Shown here piece after piece: positions 54,039 to 54,321 of a stretch of 54,321 nucleotides of DNA; the first letter of the stretch is position 1, and every line of letters begins with the position of its first letter. Source of the stretch: Hymenobacter sp. IS2118 (GTDB taxonomy: Bacteria > Bacteroidota > Bacteroidia > Cytophagales > Hymenobacteraceae); NCBI RefSeq assembly GCF_000715495.1, contig NZ_JNLX01000197.1:1-54321 (forward strand), in the 5' to 3' direction. The notes beneath the pieces are model-generated. The model was not told the DNA's origin. It saw only the letters and a list, made by a program, of their open reading frames with translations, and made no database searches. The position numbers and the translations under genes are program-made.

Positions 54039-54321
54039 ATGCTCAAATATATTTCCTCCGCCGACCGTCACCACGCTGCGCCGGCTTCCTGGCTTAGCAG
54101 CTATTTCTTGTTTTCGTTCGCCGATTATCTGGACCGCGACAACATGCATTTTGGCCCGCTGCGGGTTTTCAACGACGACAGTGTGGCCGCGCAGTCGGGT
54201 TTTCCGCAGCATCCGCATTCGGAAATGGAGATTGTGACCTTGGTGCTCGAAGGGGAGGTGAGCCACGAGGATACCATGGGCAACAAAACCACCATCACGG
54301 CGGGCGAAGTGCAGCGCATGA
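54039..54321 (+). CDS. Pirin-family protein, 5' part (continues beyond window)
   Basis: The visible 94 residues from the ATG at 54039 match the pirin N-terminal cupin: SYFLFSFADYLDRDNMHFGPLRVFNDDSVAAQSGFPQHPHSEMEIVTLVLEGEVSHEDTMGNKTTITAGEVQRM. The metal ligands HxH in HPHSEME and the glutamate just after are present. Pirins are metal-containing cytoplasmic proteins; some are quercetinases and others regulate metabolism. The C-terminal half is outside the window, so intactness cannot be judged. It is a separate unit after a terminator. Confidence 0.9.
   Translation, partial: MLKYISSADRHHAAPASWLSSYFLFSFADYLDRDNMHFGPLRVFNDDSVAAQSGFPQHPHSEMEIVTLVLEGEVSHEDTMGNKTTITAGEVQRM

Overview
The window reads as a high-GC member of the Bacteroidota, most likely Hymenobacter or a close relative in the Cytophagales. 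The grounds are: Por/T9SS-type C-terminal sorting domains on secreted proteins; TAnnTTYG-type -7 promoter boxes; weak or absent Shine-Dalgarno sites; TIGR02757, DUF1622, mutS2 and SUI1-family genes typical of the group; GC of about 60-65% in core genes; and gene gaps filled with inverted repeats. Species is inferred from general familiarity, not from a search.

Layout. 1-1.8 kb is an accessory AT-rich patch: the 3' part of an ISKra4-like insertion sequence has cut a GrpB-family gene, a 122-bp MITE-like element shares the IS terminal repeat, and an unknown small gene follows. 1.8-4.1 kb holds an ABC exporter and a DoxX-like protein. 4.1-7.8 kb is a graveyard: a CheB-domain remnant, a STAS-like small protein, perfect hairpins, a histidine-kinase remnant and a secreted-protein pseudogene. 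7.9-19 kb is a galactan/galactose locus: three secreted glycoside hydrolases (GH53, GH2, GH5-like) run leftward, and galK, galT and a LacI-family regulator run rightward. A perfect 12-bp palindrome sits in the divergent gap, on the -33 elements of both promoters. 19-25 kb: a membrane-tailed DnaQ-type exonuclease, a cNMP/CBS/DUF294 protein, a DUF4174 protein and a large six-hairpin lipoprotein. 25-31.5 kb: tRNA-Glu, gap, a lipid kinase, SUI1, DUF1622, kdsB, a LysM protein and a TIGR02757 protein. 31.7-36.4 kb: a DM13 lipoprotein with an outer-membrane barrel, an OmpR/HK two-component pair, a decayed duplicate of the TIGR02757 3' end, and an AT-rich membrane-protein gene. 36.5-46.5 kb: mutS2, a YiaA-like protein, a phospholipase-D-fold secreted protein and its truncated paralogue, murB, a lipoprotein and a sugar:H+ symporter. 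46.7-54.3 kb: a frameshifted lipoprotein, an RlmL-like methyltransferase, a DUF559-RecQ fusion, a secreted protein, an XRE/S24 regulator and a partial pirin.

How genes work together. GH53 endo-galactanase, the GH2 enzyme and the GH5-like enzyme would release galactose or short galactans outside the cell or at its surface, the FHS-type symporter 30 kb away could import the sugar, and GalK and GalT feed it into the Leloir pathway under the LacI regulator.

The most unusual structure is at 48.9-49.6 kb. A DUF559 (Vsr-like) nuclease ORF is bounded by copies of a GC-rich palindromic repeat. It reads in frame through the downstream copy into RecQ, while the inverted upstream copy supplies the C-terminal tail of the RlmL-like protein. 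Other repeat families show paired variation in their hairpins, abut start codons or overlap stop codons. Together they suggest that repeats reshape gene ends in this genome.
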